From positions 372,001 to 436,000 of the forward strand of contig NZ_JAKGSC010000002.1 of NCBI RefSeq assembly GCF_022478115.1: a stretch of 64,000 bases of DNA, in the 5' to 3' direction. Under the pieces are notes generated by a model, which was not told where the DNA came from, searched no databases, and was given only the letters and a program-made list of their open reading frames with translations. The stretch's first letter is position 1. The number at the start of each line of letters is the position of its first letter. The position numbers and the translations under genes are program-made. Of the stretch, positions 1 to 8,682 are shown one piece after another. The stretch is from Tenacibaculum aquimarinum. Lineage in GTDB: Bacteria > Bacteroidota > Bacteroidia > Flavobacteriales > Flavobacteriaceae.

Positions 1-247
1 ATTGCATCCGCAGCAAAAGCTGGTGGCACAAAAATAATTGAAGTATCTGCTCCAACTTCTTTAACTGCATTATCTACAGTGTTAAAAACTGGTTTACCTA
101 AGTGTTCTTGACCTCCTTTACCTGGAGTTACACCACCAACTACGTTGGTACCGTAATCTATCATTTGACCTGCGTGAAAAGTTCCTTCACTACCAGTAAA
201 ACCTTGTACTATAATTTTTGAATCTTTATTTACTAAAACACTCATTG
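1..247 (-). CDS. sucD: Succinyl-CoA ligase alpha subunit, N-terminal part (cut by window edge)
   Basis: The first 82 codons, starting at ATG 247, continue past base 1. The translation begins [18 protein letters not shown] and contains the CoA-binding Rossmann segment typical of SucD ([19 protein letters not shown], then [10 protein letters not shown]). The enzyme couples succinyl-CoA to succinate with nucleotide formation in the TCA cycle. The catalytic histidine region lies outside the window. It is separated from the lpxD-like gene by about 75 bases. Identification is firm; only the N-terminus is visible. Confidence 0.93.
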
Positions 248-321
248 GTTTGTTTTTTTTATTTTTATAAGACAAGCAAAAATAGTTTTTTGAAATCTAT
301 ATAAAAAATGATTTGTTACTT

Positions 322-1248
322 TTATTTTTTATTAAAATCTTTTACAATTCTTTTAATTGTTGCAAGCTCTCTTAACTTTGTTCTTACCTCTTCTGCTGGA
401 TAACCAAAATAAGATTTTCCGCCTTCTAAAGACTTACTAATACCAGATTTCGCTTGTATAACCGCGCCTTTACCTATTGTAATTCCGCTTGCCATACCAA
501 CTTGCCCCCACATGGTAACTTCATCCTCAATAACCACACAACCTGCAATACCTGTTTGTGATGCTATCAAACATTTTTTACCAATTACAGTATCATGTCC
601 AATATGAACTTGATTATCTATTTTGGTTCCTTCTCCAATAGTTGTATCTCCTGTTACGCCTCTATCAATTGTACAAGAAGCTCCTAAATCTACATTGTTT
701 TTGATTACAACACGTCCGCCTGAAAGTAATTTATCAAAACCTTCTGGTCTATTTTTATAATAAAAAGCGTCAGCTCCTAATACTGTATTTGCATGTATTG
801 TTACATTCTCTCCAATTACAGAACCGCTATAAATAGTTACATTTGGATGAATAACACAGTTTTTTCCTATGGAAACATTATCTCCAATAAAAACATTTGG
901 TTGAATTATCGTTCCTTCACCAATAATTGCAGTTTCAGAAATTGTACTTTTTGATGCTATAAAAGGATTGAAATGCTTCGTTATTTTATTAAAATCGCGA
1001 AAAGGATCATCAGAAATTAGTAAACTTTTACCTTCTGGACAAGCTACTTCTTTATTAATAAGTATTGTTGTAGCATTAGACTCTAAAGCTTTATCATAAT
1101 ACTTTGGATGATCTACAAAAACAATATCACCATTTTCAACAACATGAATTTCATTAATTCCAGTTATAGAAAAATTTGATGCACCAACAAATTCAGCTTC
1201 AATTAAAGAGGCTATTTGCTGTAACGTTTGTGGTTGCTTGAATTTCAT
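322..1248 (-). CDS. LpxD-like UDP-3-O-acylglucosamine N-acyltransferase (second copy)
   Basis: A 308-residue left-handed beta-helix acyltransferase. Residues 1-95 resemble the LpxD uridine-binding N-terminal domain, and from about 105 onward there are repeated hexapeptides (IGEGTI, IGDNVS, IGKNCV). The likely catalytic histidine is in NQVHIGHDTVIG. LpxD adds the second 3-hydroxyacyl chain during lipid A synthesis on the cytoplasmic face of the inner membrane. It is about 40 residues shorter than the other LpxD at 4107-5147 and lies at the far end of the same gene block after efp. It may be a true paralogue with a different acyl or sugar substrate; the family is clear, the exact substrate is not. 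Confidence 0.8.
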   Translation of the reverse strand: MKFKQPQTLQQIASLIEAEFVGASNFSITGINEIHVVENGDIVFVDHPKYYDKALESNATTILINKEVACPEGKSLLISDDPFRDFNKITKHFNPFIASKSTISETAIIGEGTIIQPNVFIGDNVSIGKNCVIHPNVTIYSGSVIGENVTIHANTVLGADAFYYKNRPEGFDKLLSGGRVVIKNNVDLGASCTIDRGVTGDTTIGEGTKIDNQVHIGHDTVIGKKCLIASQTGIAGCVVIEDEVTMWGQVGMASGITIGKGAVIQAKSGISKSLEGGKSYFGYPAEEVRTKLRELATIKRIVKDFNKK

Positions 1249-1250
1249 AA

Positions 1251-1320
1251 TTCAGTAGGCAGTGTTCAGTATTCAGTTTTCAGTCTAACTGTTTACTGAA
1301 GACTGAATACTGCTAACTAA
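1251..1320. repeat. Degenerate heptamer tandem repeat forming a palindrome
   Basis: The gap between efp and the lpxD-like gene reads as consecutive 7-mers: TTCAGTA, GGCAGTG, TTCAGTA, TTCAGTT, TTCAGTC (nnCAGTn, five units), then TAACTGT, TTACTGA, AGACTGA, ATACTGC (nnACTGn, four units), then TAACTAA. The two halves are reverse complements, so the block can fold into a hairpin. A related four-unit block occurs at 8155-8182. Confidence 0.8.
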
Positions 1321-1323
1321 TTT

Positions 1324-1890
1324 TTACTCTTTAATACGTTCTTGGTAAGTTCCTTTAGTAGTTTCTACTTTAATTTTATCTCCTTCGTTGATAAATAAAG
1401 GTACGTTTACAGACGCTCCTGTTTCTACAGTTGCAGGTTTTGTTGCATTAGTAGCAGTATTTCCTTTAACTCCTGGTTCTGTACTAGTTACTTCTAAAAT
1501 TACACTTGCTGGCATTTCAACAGATAAAGGCATCTCATCCTCAGCATTGATAATAATAGTTACAATTTCTCCTTCTTTCATTAATTCTGGCGCATCTAAA
1601 GCAGCCTTTTCTAATGTAATTTGAGAATAATCTTGTTGATTCATAAAGTGGAAAGTTTCCCCTTCATTATATAAATACTGAAATTTATGTGTTTCAACAC
1701 GAACATCATCAATTTTTCTTCCTGAAGGAAATGTATTATCAATTACTTTACCATTTGTAACACTCTTTAATTTTGTTCTTACAAATGCTGGTCCTTTTCC
1801 TGGTTTTACGTGTAAAAACTCAACAACTTTATAAATATCGTTGTTATATCTCATACATAATCCGTTCTTAATATCTGATGTTGTAGCCAT
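1324..1890 (-). CDS. efp: Translation elongation factor P
   Basis: 188 residues, the usual EF-P length. The KOW-like N-terminal domain carries the loop VKPGKGPAF, whose lysine is the tip residue that approaches the peptidyl-transferase centre and is often modified. Two OB-fold domains follow, and the C-terminal signature GDKIKVETTKGTYQERI is present. EF-P relieves ribosome stalling at polyproline. It sits between lpxA and the lpxD-like gene on the same strand, a gene order I associate with Flavobacteriia. No lysine-modification enzyme is visible nearby. Confidence 0.97.
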   Translation of the reverse strand: MATTSDIKNGLCMRYNNDIYKVVEFLHVKPGKGPAFVRTKLKSVTNGKVIDNTFPSGRKIDDVRVETHKFQYLYNEGETFHFMNQQDYSQITLEKAALDAPELMKEGEIVTIIINAEDEMPLSVEMPASVILEVTSTEPGVKGNTATNATKPATVETGASVNVPLFINEGDKIKVETTKGTYQERIKE

Positions 1891-1935
1891 ATTTTGGTGC
1901 TTTTTGCTTAATGCAATTATTTATTATTCTATTTT

Positions 1936-2721
1936 TTAATTTGCTTTAAAGTATCCTTTCATAATTCCTCTGTGTGAGTTTTTTATAAAATGAATAATCT
2001 CGTCTCGTTCTGGAGTTGCCTCCATTTCTGCTTCAATAATATCTATAGCTTGTGTATAGTTATAGTTTTGTTGAAATAAAATTCTATATATATTCTGAAT
2101 TTCTCTAATTTTTTCTGTTGAAAAACCTCTTCTTCTTAATCCAACTGAATTAATACCAACATAAGATAAAGGTTCACGGGCAGATTTTACAAATGGTGGA
2201 ACATCTTTTCTTACTAAAGAACCTCCAGTTACAAATGCATGTTGTCCTACAGAAGCAAATTGATGTACAGCAACCATACCTGCAAGTACAACGTTGTCTC
2301 CAATGGTAACATGACCGGCTAAAGTTGAATTGTTAGAAAAAATACAATTATCACCAACAATACAATCATGCGCAATATGGCAATACGCCATTATTAAACA
2401 GTTGTCACCTATTTTGGTTTTCATTCTATCTGCTGTACCTCTGTTTATAGTTACACACTCTCGTATTGTAACATTATCTCCTATTTCAACAGTTGTATCT
2501 TCATCATCAAACTTTAAATCTTGAGGAATAGCAGAAATTACAGCTCCTGGAAAAATTCTACAATTTTTACCAATCCTAGCTCCTTCCATTATGGTAACAT
2601 TAGAGCCAATCCAAGTTCCAGAACCAATAGTAACGTTTGCGTGTATTGTTGTAAATGGTTCTATTACAACATTTCTAGCTATTTTTGCTTGTGGATGAAC
2701 GTAAGCTAATGGTTGATTCAT
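1936..2721 (-). CDS. lpxA: Acyl-ACP:UDP-N-acetylglucosamine O-acyltransferase
   Basis: 261 residues, the expected LpxA length. Hexapeptide repeats (VIEPFT, IGSGTW, IGSNVT, IGKNCR) build the left-handed beta-helix, and AYCHIAHDC holds the catalytic histidine. The C-terminal helical part ends ...HRGIMKGYF, typical of LpxA. It catalyses the first committed acylation of lipid A, on UDP-GlcNAc. Its start is one base from the lpxC-fabZ stop, so the two are probably cotranscribed and translationally linked. Confidence 0.96.
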   Translation of the reverse strand: MNQPLAYVHPQAKIARNVVIEPFTTIHANVTIGSGTWIGSNVTIMEGARIGKNCRIFPGAVISAIPQDLKFDDEDTTVEIGDNVTIRECVTINRGTADRMKTKIGDNCLIMAYCHIAHDCIVGDNCIFSNNSTLAGHVTIGDNVVLAGMVAVHQFASVGQHAFVTGGSLVRKDVPPFVKSAREPLSYVGINSVGLRRRGFSTEKIREIQNIYRILFQQNYNYTQAIDIIEAEMEATPERDEIIHFIKNSHRGIMKGYFKAN

Positions 2722-2722
2722 A

Positions 2723-4114
2723 TTATTTCTTTTTGGCTATTTGCGCCATTAATTCTGCTTCAGCAACTATTTTCCCGTTAGCATAAGCATAGGCTTGCAT
2801 GTGACAAATTCCTCTTCTTATAGGTGTAATTAACTCACATTTAAAAATTAAAGTATCTCCAGGAAGTACTTTTTGCTTGAATTTAACATTGTCCATTTTC
2901 ATGAAGAATGTTAAATAATTTTCTGGATCTGGTACAGTATTTAATACTAAAACACCACCACATTGCGCCATTGCTTCAACTTGTAAAACACCTGGCATTA
3001 CTGGTGCTCCTGGAAAATGCCCAACAAAGAAATTTTCATTCATTGTAACATTTTTCATACCAACAACATGAGTATCTGATAGTTCAATAATTCTATCAAT
3101 TAATAAAAATGGTGGTCTGTGTGGAAGAATATCCATAATTTGATGGATATCTAATAACGGTGGTTGATGTAAATCGAACTTTGGTACGTTATTACGTTTT
3201 TCCTGTTTTATTAGTTTCGCTAATTTTTTAGCAAACATGGTGTTTACTAAATGTCCAGGTTTATTTGCTATAACTTTACCTTTAATACGAGTTCCTACTA
3301 AAGCTAAATCTCCAATTACGTCTAATAATTTGTGTCTTGCAGCTTCATTTGCCCAATGTAAATCTAAGTTGTCTAAAATTCCGTTAGACTTAACTTTAAT
3401 ATCTTCTTTATTAAATGCTTTTTTAAGTCGTTGCATTGTTGGTTCAGACAGTTCTTTATCAACATAAACAATTGCGTTATTTAAATCACCACCTTTTATA
3501 AGATCGTTTTCTAAAAGCATTTCTATTTCGTGCAAAAAACTAAAAGTTCTTGCCGCAGAAATTTCTTCTTTAAAATCAGCTATGTGATCTAAAGTAGCAT
3601 TTTGAGTACCTAAAATTTTAGTCCCAAAATCTACCATAGTAGTAACTTGGTACTCATCTGAAGGCATTAAAATTATTTCACTTCCAGATTCTTCATCTTT
3701 ATAAGAAATAATTTCCTTTACAATATATTCTTCTACATCTACTTCTAATTCTTTTAATCCTGCTTTTTCAAGAGCCTCAATAAAGAACTTAGAAGAACCG
3801 TCCATAATTGGTGGCTCTGAAGCATTTATTTCTATTAATAGATTGTCTATTTCTAAACCTACGGCTGCCGCTAAAACGTGTTCTGAAGTTTGTATTTGAA
3901 CTCCATTTTTTTCTAAGTTTGTTCCACGTTGCGTGTTTGTAACATACTCAGCTTTAGCCTCTATTGTTGGTTGCCCTTCTAAATCTACACGCATAAATGC
4001 ATAACCATGGTTAGCAGGTGCAGGTTTAAGTGTCATTGTTACGTTATTACCCGTATGTAATCCAACACCAGATAAGGTTACTTCGTTTTGTATTGTTTTT
4101 TGCTTCTTACTCAT
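2723..4114 (-). CDS. lpxC-fabZ: LpxC-FabZ fusion: UDP-3-O-acyl-GlcNAc deacetylase / 3-hydroxyacyl-ACP dehydratase
   Basis: 463 residues in two enzymes. Residues 1 to about 305 are LpxC: TSEHVLAA carries one zinc histidine and [14 protein letters not shown] the other zinc ligands (HKxxD). Residues from about 320 are FabZ, a hot-dog dehydratase: [14 protein letters not shown] holds the catalytic histidine and [20 protein letters not shown] the catalytic glutamate. LpxC performs the committed lipid A step; FabZ dehydrates 3-hydroxyacyl-ACP, competing for the same acyl pool. This fusion is usual in Bacteroidota. The first 8 bases overlap the lpxD end. Confidence 0.97.
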   Translation of the reverse strand: MSKKQKTIQNEVTLSGVGLHTGNNVTMTLKPAPANHGYAFMRVDLEGQPTIEAKAEYVTNTQRGTNLEKNGVQIQTSEHVLAAAVGLEIDNLLIEINASEPPIMDGSSKFFIEALEKAGLKELEVDVEEYIVKEIISYKDEESGSEIILMPSDEYQVTTMVDFGTKILGTQNATLDHIADFKEEISAARTFSFLHEIEMLLENDLIKGGDLNNAIVYVDKELSEPTMQRLKKAFNKEDIKVKSNGILDNLDLHWANEAARHKLLDVIGDLALVGTRIKGKVIANKPGHLVNTMFAKKLAKLIKQEKRNNVPKFDLHQPPLLDIHQIMDILPHRPPFLLIDRIIELSDTHVVGMKNVTMNENFFVGHFPGAPVMPGVLQVEAMAQCGGVLVLNTVPDPENYLTFFMKMDNVKFKQKVLPGDTLIFKCELITPIRRGICHMQAYAYANGKIVAEAELMAQIAKKK

Positions 4115-5147
4115 TGGTTATTTTTTGAGTATTCAACTCTTTTTCTATTTTATTAACTACTGTTGCTATCTTAGGTAAATTTTTAAAAAGCGCATAACTT
4201 TTAAAGTAATCTGAATAATTCATTGCTGGACTACCTTGTACTTTCTCACCATCTTTTAAGTTTTTAGAAATTCCAGATTGTGCTTGTATCTTTAAGTTAT
4301 TGCCTAAAGTTAAATGACCAACTATACCTACTTGACCACCAATCATACAATTTTCTCCAATACTAGTAGAACCTGCAACTCCTGTTTGGGAAGCAATAAC
4401 TGTATTCTTACCTATTTCTACATTATGAGCAATTTGAATTTGGTTATCTAATTTTACGCCTTTTCGGATAATTGTAGAACCAAAAGTTGCTCTATCTATT
4501 GTGGTTGCAGCACCAACATCTACATTGTCTTCGATAATAACATTTCCAATATGTGGTATTGCTTTGTATTCGCCTTTATCATCTGGTGCAAATCCAAAAC
4601 CATCAGAACCAACTATAACTCCTGAATGAAATTTACAGTTATTTCCTATTATGGTTTCTGAATATATTTTTACGCCAGAGAAAAATGTACAGTTATCTCC
4701 AATTGTTACATTATCTCCGATATAAGAGTTCGGATAAATCTTAACATTCTTACCAATGGATACGTTTTCGCCGATATAAGCAAATGCTCCAATATATTCT
4801 TCTTTGCCTATTTTAGCAGATTTTGCTATAAAATGAGGTTCTTCTCTACCTGATTTATTATTTTTTGCTTCGTTATAAAACTCTAATAATTTTGAAAAAG
4901 ATTTATAAGCATTCTTAACTTTAATCAGTGTTGCTGTAACTTCCTTTTCTGGTATAAAGCTTTTGTTTACAATAACTGCAGATGCTTTTGTAGTGTAAAT
5001 GAAAGGATTATATTTAGGATTAGATAGAAAGGTTAAAGAACCTTTTTCTCCTTCTTCAATTTTAGAAATTGTAGAGACTTCTTGATTAGGATCACCAACT
5101 ATTTCTCCTTCTAATATTTCTGCTATTTGTTTGGCCGTAAATTTCAT
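4107..5147 (-). CDS. lpxD: UDP-3-O-(3-hydroxyacyl)glucosamine N-acyltransferase
   Basis: 346 residues from ATG 5147 ([12 protein letters not shown]). A TTG three codons upstream is in frame, but the ATG matches the family start. The N-terminal uridine-binding domain (to about 100) is followed by hexapeptide repeats; the catalytic histidine lies in [12 protein letters not shown]. The C-terminus has helices as in normal-length LpxD. It adds the N-linked 3-hydroxyacyl chain to lipid A precursor. It is first in the run lpxD, lpxC-fabZ, lpxA, efp, lpxD-like, and its stop overlaps the lpxC start by 8 bases. Confidence 0.95.
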   Translation of the reverse strand: MKFTAKQIAEILEGEIVGDPNQEVSTISKIEEGEKGSLTFLSNPKYNPFIYTTKASAVIVNKSFIPEKEVTATLIKVKNAYKSFSKLLEFYNEAKNNKSGREEPHFIAKSAKIGKEEYIGAFAYIGENVSIGKNVKIYPNSYIGDNVTIGDNCTFFSGVKIYSETIIGNNCKFHSGVIVGSDGFGFAPDDKGEYKAIPHIGNVIIEDNVDVGAATTIDRATFGSTIIRKGVKLDNQIQIAHNVEIGKNTVIASQTGVAGSTSIGENCMIGGQVGIVGHLTLGNNLKIQAQSGISKNLKDGEKVQGSPAMNYSDYFKSYALFKNLPKIATVVNKIEKELNTQKITNE

Positions 5148-5186
5148 CAAATGCAAATGTATAAAAAAGCTACCATTTATCTAAAA

Positions 5187-6440
5187 TTACTTCTTTGGAT
5201 AACATAAAAAATACTTAACCACTGGTTTTGTTAGCGCTTGAAGGTTTAATTGATCGGATGCAGATGCAATATCTTTTAATTTACCTTTCTTACTTAGTAT
5301 TTTTATTGGCTTTTCGGAATTATAAGCTTGATTAGAAGTAGAATCATTAAAAACAAAATAAGAAATTTCTGAATCAGATAGTGTTAGCCTTTCACTATAT
5401 TTTGTTTCTTTTTTAGAAATATATTCTTTCGTAAAGGGTTTATCTTGCATTTCAATTTTTAACAATTTCCTATTAATTAGCATTGTTGCTAAGCTAGACA
5501 GTACTTTATCTTCGTTAAACATCCATTGTTTTATAGAAGCTAACACATCATAATCGTCTAATGTAGAAAAAAGTTCTAATGTTTCTTCTGAAAAATTATC
5601 AGCAGAAATTTCCGTATTTAAAAAATATTGAAAAGCTTTTGTAGCAGGAACTTCTACTCCACTCTTTGCCAATTCTTTTGCTCTTTGTAGCACTTTAACT
5701 AACATATTTTCTGCTACTAATCCTGTTTTATGCAGATATACTTGCCAATACATTAAACGTCGAGAAATTATAAAGTTTTCTACAGAGTAAATTCCTTTTT
5801 GTTCAATTACCAGTTCATCATTTTTAACATGCATCATTGCAATTAGCCTGTCTGAAGAAATATTACCTTCTGTAACACCTGTATAAAATGAATCTCGTTT
5901 TAAATAATCCAATCGATCAACATCTAATTGACTTGAAATTAATTGGTTTAGAAACTTTCTATTGTATTTTCCTTCAAAAATTTGAATAGCTAAATCTAGT
6001 TTCCCATTGAACTCTTCATTCAATTTTTTCATAAATTTCAGAGAAATCTCTTCATGAGAAATTCCACTAACAATACTATGCTCTAAAGCGTGTGAAAAAG
6101 CTCCATGACCAATATCATGTAAGAGAATTGCTATTAAAAGTGCTTTTGCTTCATCATCCGAAATTACTACATTCTTAGAACGTAAAACGCGTATTGCCTT
6201 CTGCATTAAATGCATACAACCAATTGCGTGGTGAAAACGAGTATGGTTTGCTCCTGGATACACTAAATTAGACATTCCCATTTGAGAAACTCTTCGCAAT
6301 CGTTGAAAATATCGATGCTCAATAATATCAAAAATGAGCGAATTAGGTATCGTTACAAATCCATAAATAGGATCGTTTAATATTTTTAATTTATTTTTTT
6401 TCGGTTTAGCCAAATCAATAATTTTTAGCAAATCTAACAA
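5187..6440 (-). CDS. HD-domain phosphohydrolase
   Basis: About 417 residues. HD-superfamily metal motifs are clear: NHTRFHHAIGCMHLM (H...HH), LLHDIGHGAFSHALEH (HD and following histidines) and a later SSQLDVDRLDYLKRDS (D). This resembles dGTPase/SAMHD1-like hydrolases, but no substrate can be assigned. No ATG is available near the start: the choice is TTG at 6440, or TTG at 6413 giving MAKPKKNKLKILNDP, which fits family N-termini well. A -7 box TAAATTTG (minus, 6488-6481) supports transcription beginning near 6475. It diverges from porX. Confidence 0.82.
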   Translation of the reverse strand: MLDLLKIIDLAKPKKNKLKILNDPIYGFVTIPNSLIFDIIEHRYFQRLRRVSQMGMSNLVYPGANHTRFHHAIGCMHLMQKAIRVLRSKNVVISDDEAKALLIAILLHDIGHGAFSHALEHSIVSGISHEEISLKFMKKLNEEFNGKLDLAIQIFEGKYNRKFLNQLISSQLDVDRLDYLKRDSFYTGVTEGNISSDRLIAMMHVKNDELVIEQKGIYSVENFIISRRLMYWQVYLHKTGLVAENMLVKVLQRAKELAKSGVEVPATKAFQYFLNTEISADNFSEETLELFSTLDDYDVLASIKQWMFNEDKVLSSLATMLINRKLLKIEMQDKPFTKEYISKKETKYSERLTLSDSEISYFVFNDSTSNQAYNSEKPIKILSKKGKLKDIASASDQLNLQALTKPVVKYFLCYPKK

Positions 6441-6480
6441 AATCGTTTTATTAACGTAATTTTAAGCTTTTAAAACGCAA

Positions 6481-6488
6481 CAAATTTA
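6481..6488 (-). promoter_or_regulatory. Predicted -7 box TAAATTTG for the HD hydrolase
   Basis: Matches the Bacteroidota consensus TAnnTTTG on the minus strand, about 40 bases before the TTG start at 6440. No good -33 TTTG was seen at the usual distance. Confidence 0.45.
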
Positions 6489-6564
6489 TTTTTTGACGTT
6501 AATTAGTAGACGCTTATTTTTTTAATATTAATAAGCAAAAAATTAAAATAATTATTACGAACCA

Positions 6565-6572
6565 TACATTTG
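6565..6572 (+). promoter_or_regulatory. Predicted -7 box TACATTTG for porX
   Basis: Matches TAnnTTTG and lies 24 bases before the porX ATG at 6597. It shares the divergent intergenic region with the HD hydrolase promoter. Confidence 0.5.
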
Positions 6573-6596
6573 GCTTGTATTTATATATAAAACACT

Positions 6597-8144
6597 ATGA
6601 AACAAATAGATATACTTTGGGTAGATGATGAAATTGATTTATTAAAACCACATCAACTATTTTTAGAAAAAAAAGGATATAAAGTTACAACAAGCACAAA
6701 CGGAACAGATGCAATAGATTTAATTGATGAAAAACGTTTCGATATTGTATTTTTAGATGAAAATATGCCTGGTTTAACAGGTTTAGAAACACTTGCCGAA
6801 ATAAAACAAAAACAACCCAATCTTCCTATAGTAATGATTACTAAAAGTGAAGAAGAATATATTATGGAAGATGCAATTGGTTCTAAAATTGCAGATTATT
6901 TAATAAAACCTGTAAATCCAAATCAGATTTTATTGAGTTTAAAGAAAAGTCTAGATCACTCACGTTTAATTTCTGAAAAAACAACTTCTAATTACCAACA
7001 AGAATTCAGAAAAATATCGATGGATTTAGCCATGGTAAATTCTTACGAAGAATGGTTTACGTTATATAAAAAGCTAATTCATTGGGAATTAGAATTAGAA
7101 ACCATTTCTGATGCTGGTATGTTGGGAATTTTAGAAAGTCAAAAGCAAGAAGCTAATACACAGTTTTTTAAGTTCGTAAAAAAGAATTATCAAGATTGGT
7201 TAACTGCTGGAGATAGACCTACTTTTTCACATACATTATTTAAAGATTTTGTAGTTCCGCAACTAAGCAAAGACCAAGGAACACTACTTATTGTAATAGA
7301 TAATTTACGTTTCGATCAATACAGAACTCTAGAACCTTTACTTAATAACTTTTATAAAAAGGAGGAAGAACACTCTTATTTAAGCATTTTACCAACGGCA
7401 ACACAATATGCTAGAAACGCTATTTTTTCTGGACTAATGCCTTCTGAAATGGAGAAAATACATCCAAATTATTGGAAAAATGATATGGATGAAGGTGGAA
7501 AAAATTTATATGAAAATGAATTTTTAGAAGCGCAAATAAAACGTTTAAACTTAGATATTAAGCACGAATATTATAAAATAACCAATTTGCGAAGCGGAAA
7601 AGAACTTGCCGATAATTACAACGGAACAAAACAGAATGACTTAACAGTTGTTGTGTATAATTTTGTTGATATGCTTTCGCATGCTAAAACCGAAATGGAA
7701 GTAATTAAAGAATTAGCTGGAGATGATAAAGCGTATCGTTCTTTAACAGTTAGTTGGTTTAAGAATTCTCCTTTGTTCGAAATTATTCAGAAAGCTAAAT
7801 TATTAGGTCAAAAACTAATAATAACAACCGATCACGGAACCATAAATTGTAAGCATCCTACAAAGGTAATTGGTAATAAAAACATCAGTTCTAATTTACG
7901 ATACAAAACAGGTAGAAGTCTTTCTTATGAAGAAAAAGATGTCTTTGCTGTAAAAAACCCGAAAGACATTTTCTTACCAAGTATAGCAATTAATAGTCCG
8001 TTTATTTTTGCAAAAGAAGATATGTTTTTCGCCTATCCTAATAACTACAATCACTTTGTAAAATATTATAAAAACACGTATCAACATGGTGGAATTTCAT
8101 TAGAAGAAATGATAATTCCTTGTGCTATTTATGAACCGAAATAA
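6597..8144 (+). CDS. porX: PorX, response regulator with PglZ phosphatase-like domain (type IX secretion)
   Basis: 515 residues. Residues 1-120 form a CheY-like receiver: acidic pair D10/D11, phospho-acceptor D54 in FLDENMPG, T82 and K104 (YLIKPVNP). A helical linker follows, then from about 220 an alkaline-phosphatase-superfamily PglZ domain with LLIVIDNLRFDQ, TATQYARNAIF, IITTDHGTINC and a C-terminal HGGISLEEMIIP. PorX, with the sensor kinase PorY, controls type IX secretion and gliding genes; the PglZ part has been linked to nucleotide hydrolysis. The downstream genes tsaE and ald are common neighbours. Identification is strong. Confidence 0.93.
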   Translation: MKQIDILWVDDEIDLLKPHQLFLEKKGYKVTTSTNGTDAIDLIDEKRFDIVFLDENMPGLTGLETLAEIKQKQPNLPIVMITKSEEEYIMEDAIGSKIADYLIKPVNPNQILLSLKKSLDHSRLISEKTTSNYQQEFRKISMDLAMVNSYEEWFTLYKKLIHWELELETISDAGMLGILESQKQEANTQFFKFVKKNYQDWLTAGDRPTFSHTLFKDFVVPQLSKDQGTLLIVIDNLRFDQYRTLEPLLNNFYKKEEEHSYLSILPTATQYARNAIFSGLMPSEMEKIHPNYWKNDMDEGGKNLYENEFLEAQIKRLNLDIKHEYYKITNLRSGKELADNYNGTKQNDLTVVVYNFVDMLSHAKTEMEVIKELAGDDKAYRSLTVSWFKNSPLFEIIQKAKLLGQKLIITTDHGTINCKHPTKVIGNKNISSNLRYKTGRSLSYEEKDVFAVKNPKDIFLPSIAINSPFIFAKEDMFFAYPNNYNHFVKYYKNTYQHGGISLEEMIIPCAIYEPK

Positions 8145-8154
8145 GTTGGCGCCT

Positions 8155-8182
8155 TTCAGTATTCAGTAAGCAGTTTTCAGTA
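8155..8182. repeat. Heptamer tandem repeat, four units
   Basis: Four contiguous 7-mers TTCAGTA, TTCAGTA, AGCAGTT, TTCAGTA right after the porX stop. They share the nnCAGTn core with the block at 1251-1320. Confidence 0.75.
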
Positions 8183-8252
8183 AAACTATGTTTACTCTGT
8201 GGTGAGTTTTTAGAGTTTTATATTTTTTATAAAAACTAATCGTTGTTTTCAT

Positions 8253-8260
8253 TATTTTTG
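8253..8260 (+). promoter_or_regulatory. Predicted -7 box TATTTTTG for tsaE
   Basis: Exact TAnnTTTG followed after only 5 bases by the tsaE ATG (8266). With the usual distance to the start site, transcription would begin at or next to the start codon, suggesting a leaderless mRNA. Confidence 0.5.
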
Positions 8261-8265
8261 CATTA

Positions 8266-8682
8266 ATGAACAAAGATTATTCTATAGCGCAGTTATCTGA
8301 AATTGCACAAGAAATTATTACTTCCGCAGTACATAAAACATTGTTGTTTAATGGAGAAATGGGTGTTGGTAAAACTACACTTATAAAAGAAATCTGTAAA
8401 CAATTAGGTGTCGAAGATGTTGCCCATTCACCTACTTTCTCTTTAGTAAATGAATATTTAACTACAAAAGGAGAAACAGTTTATCATTTCGATTTTTATA
8501 GAATTGAGCAAGAAGAAGAAGCTTACGATATGGGAATTGAAGATTATTTATATTCAAATAATTGGTGTTTAATTGAGTGGCCAAACAATGTAGAAAATTT
8601 ACTACCTTTAGAAACTGTGGAAATTAATATTTCACTTTTAGAAAACGGACAACGCAACATTCAACTAAAAACCAACTCATGA
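8266..8682 (+). CDS. tsaE: tRNA N6-threonylcarbamoyladenosine biosynthesis ATPase TsaE
   Basis: 138 residues, normal for the family. Walker A is GEMGVGKTTLIKEI (about residues 28-41), followed by SPTFSLVNEY and HFDFYRIEQEEEAYDMGIEDY, typical of TsaE, and LIEWPNNVENLLP near the end. TsaE is the ATPase of the TsaBDE complex that completes t6A at position 37 of ANN-decoding tRNAs. Its last four bases overlap the ald start (ATGA), indicating translational coupling. Confidence 0.95.
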   Translation: MNKDYSIAQLSEIAQEIITSAVHKTLLFNGEMGVGKTTLIKEICKQLGVEDVAHSPTFSLVNEYLTTKGETVYHFDFYRIEQEEEAYDMGIEDYLYSNNWCLIEWPNNVENLLPLETVEINISLLENGQRNIQLKTNS

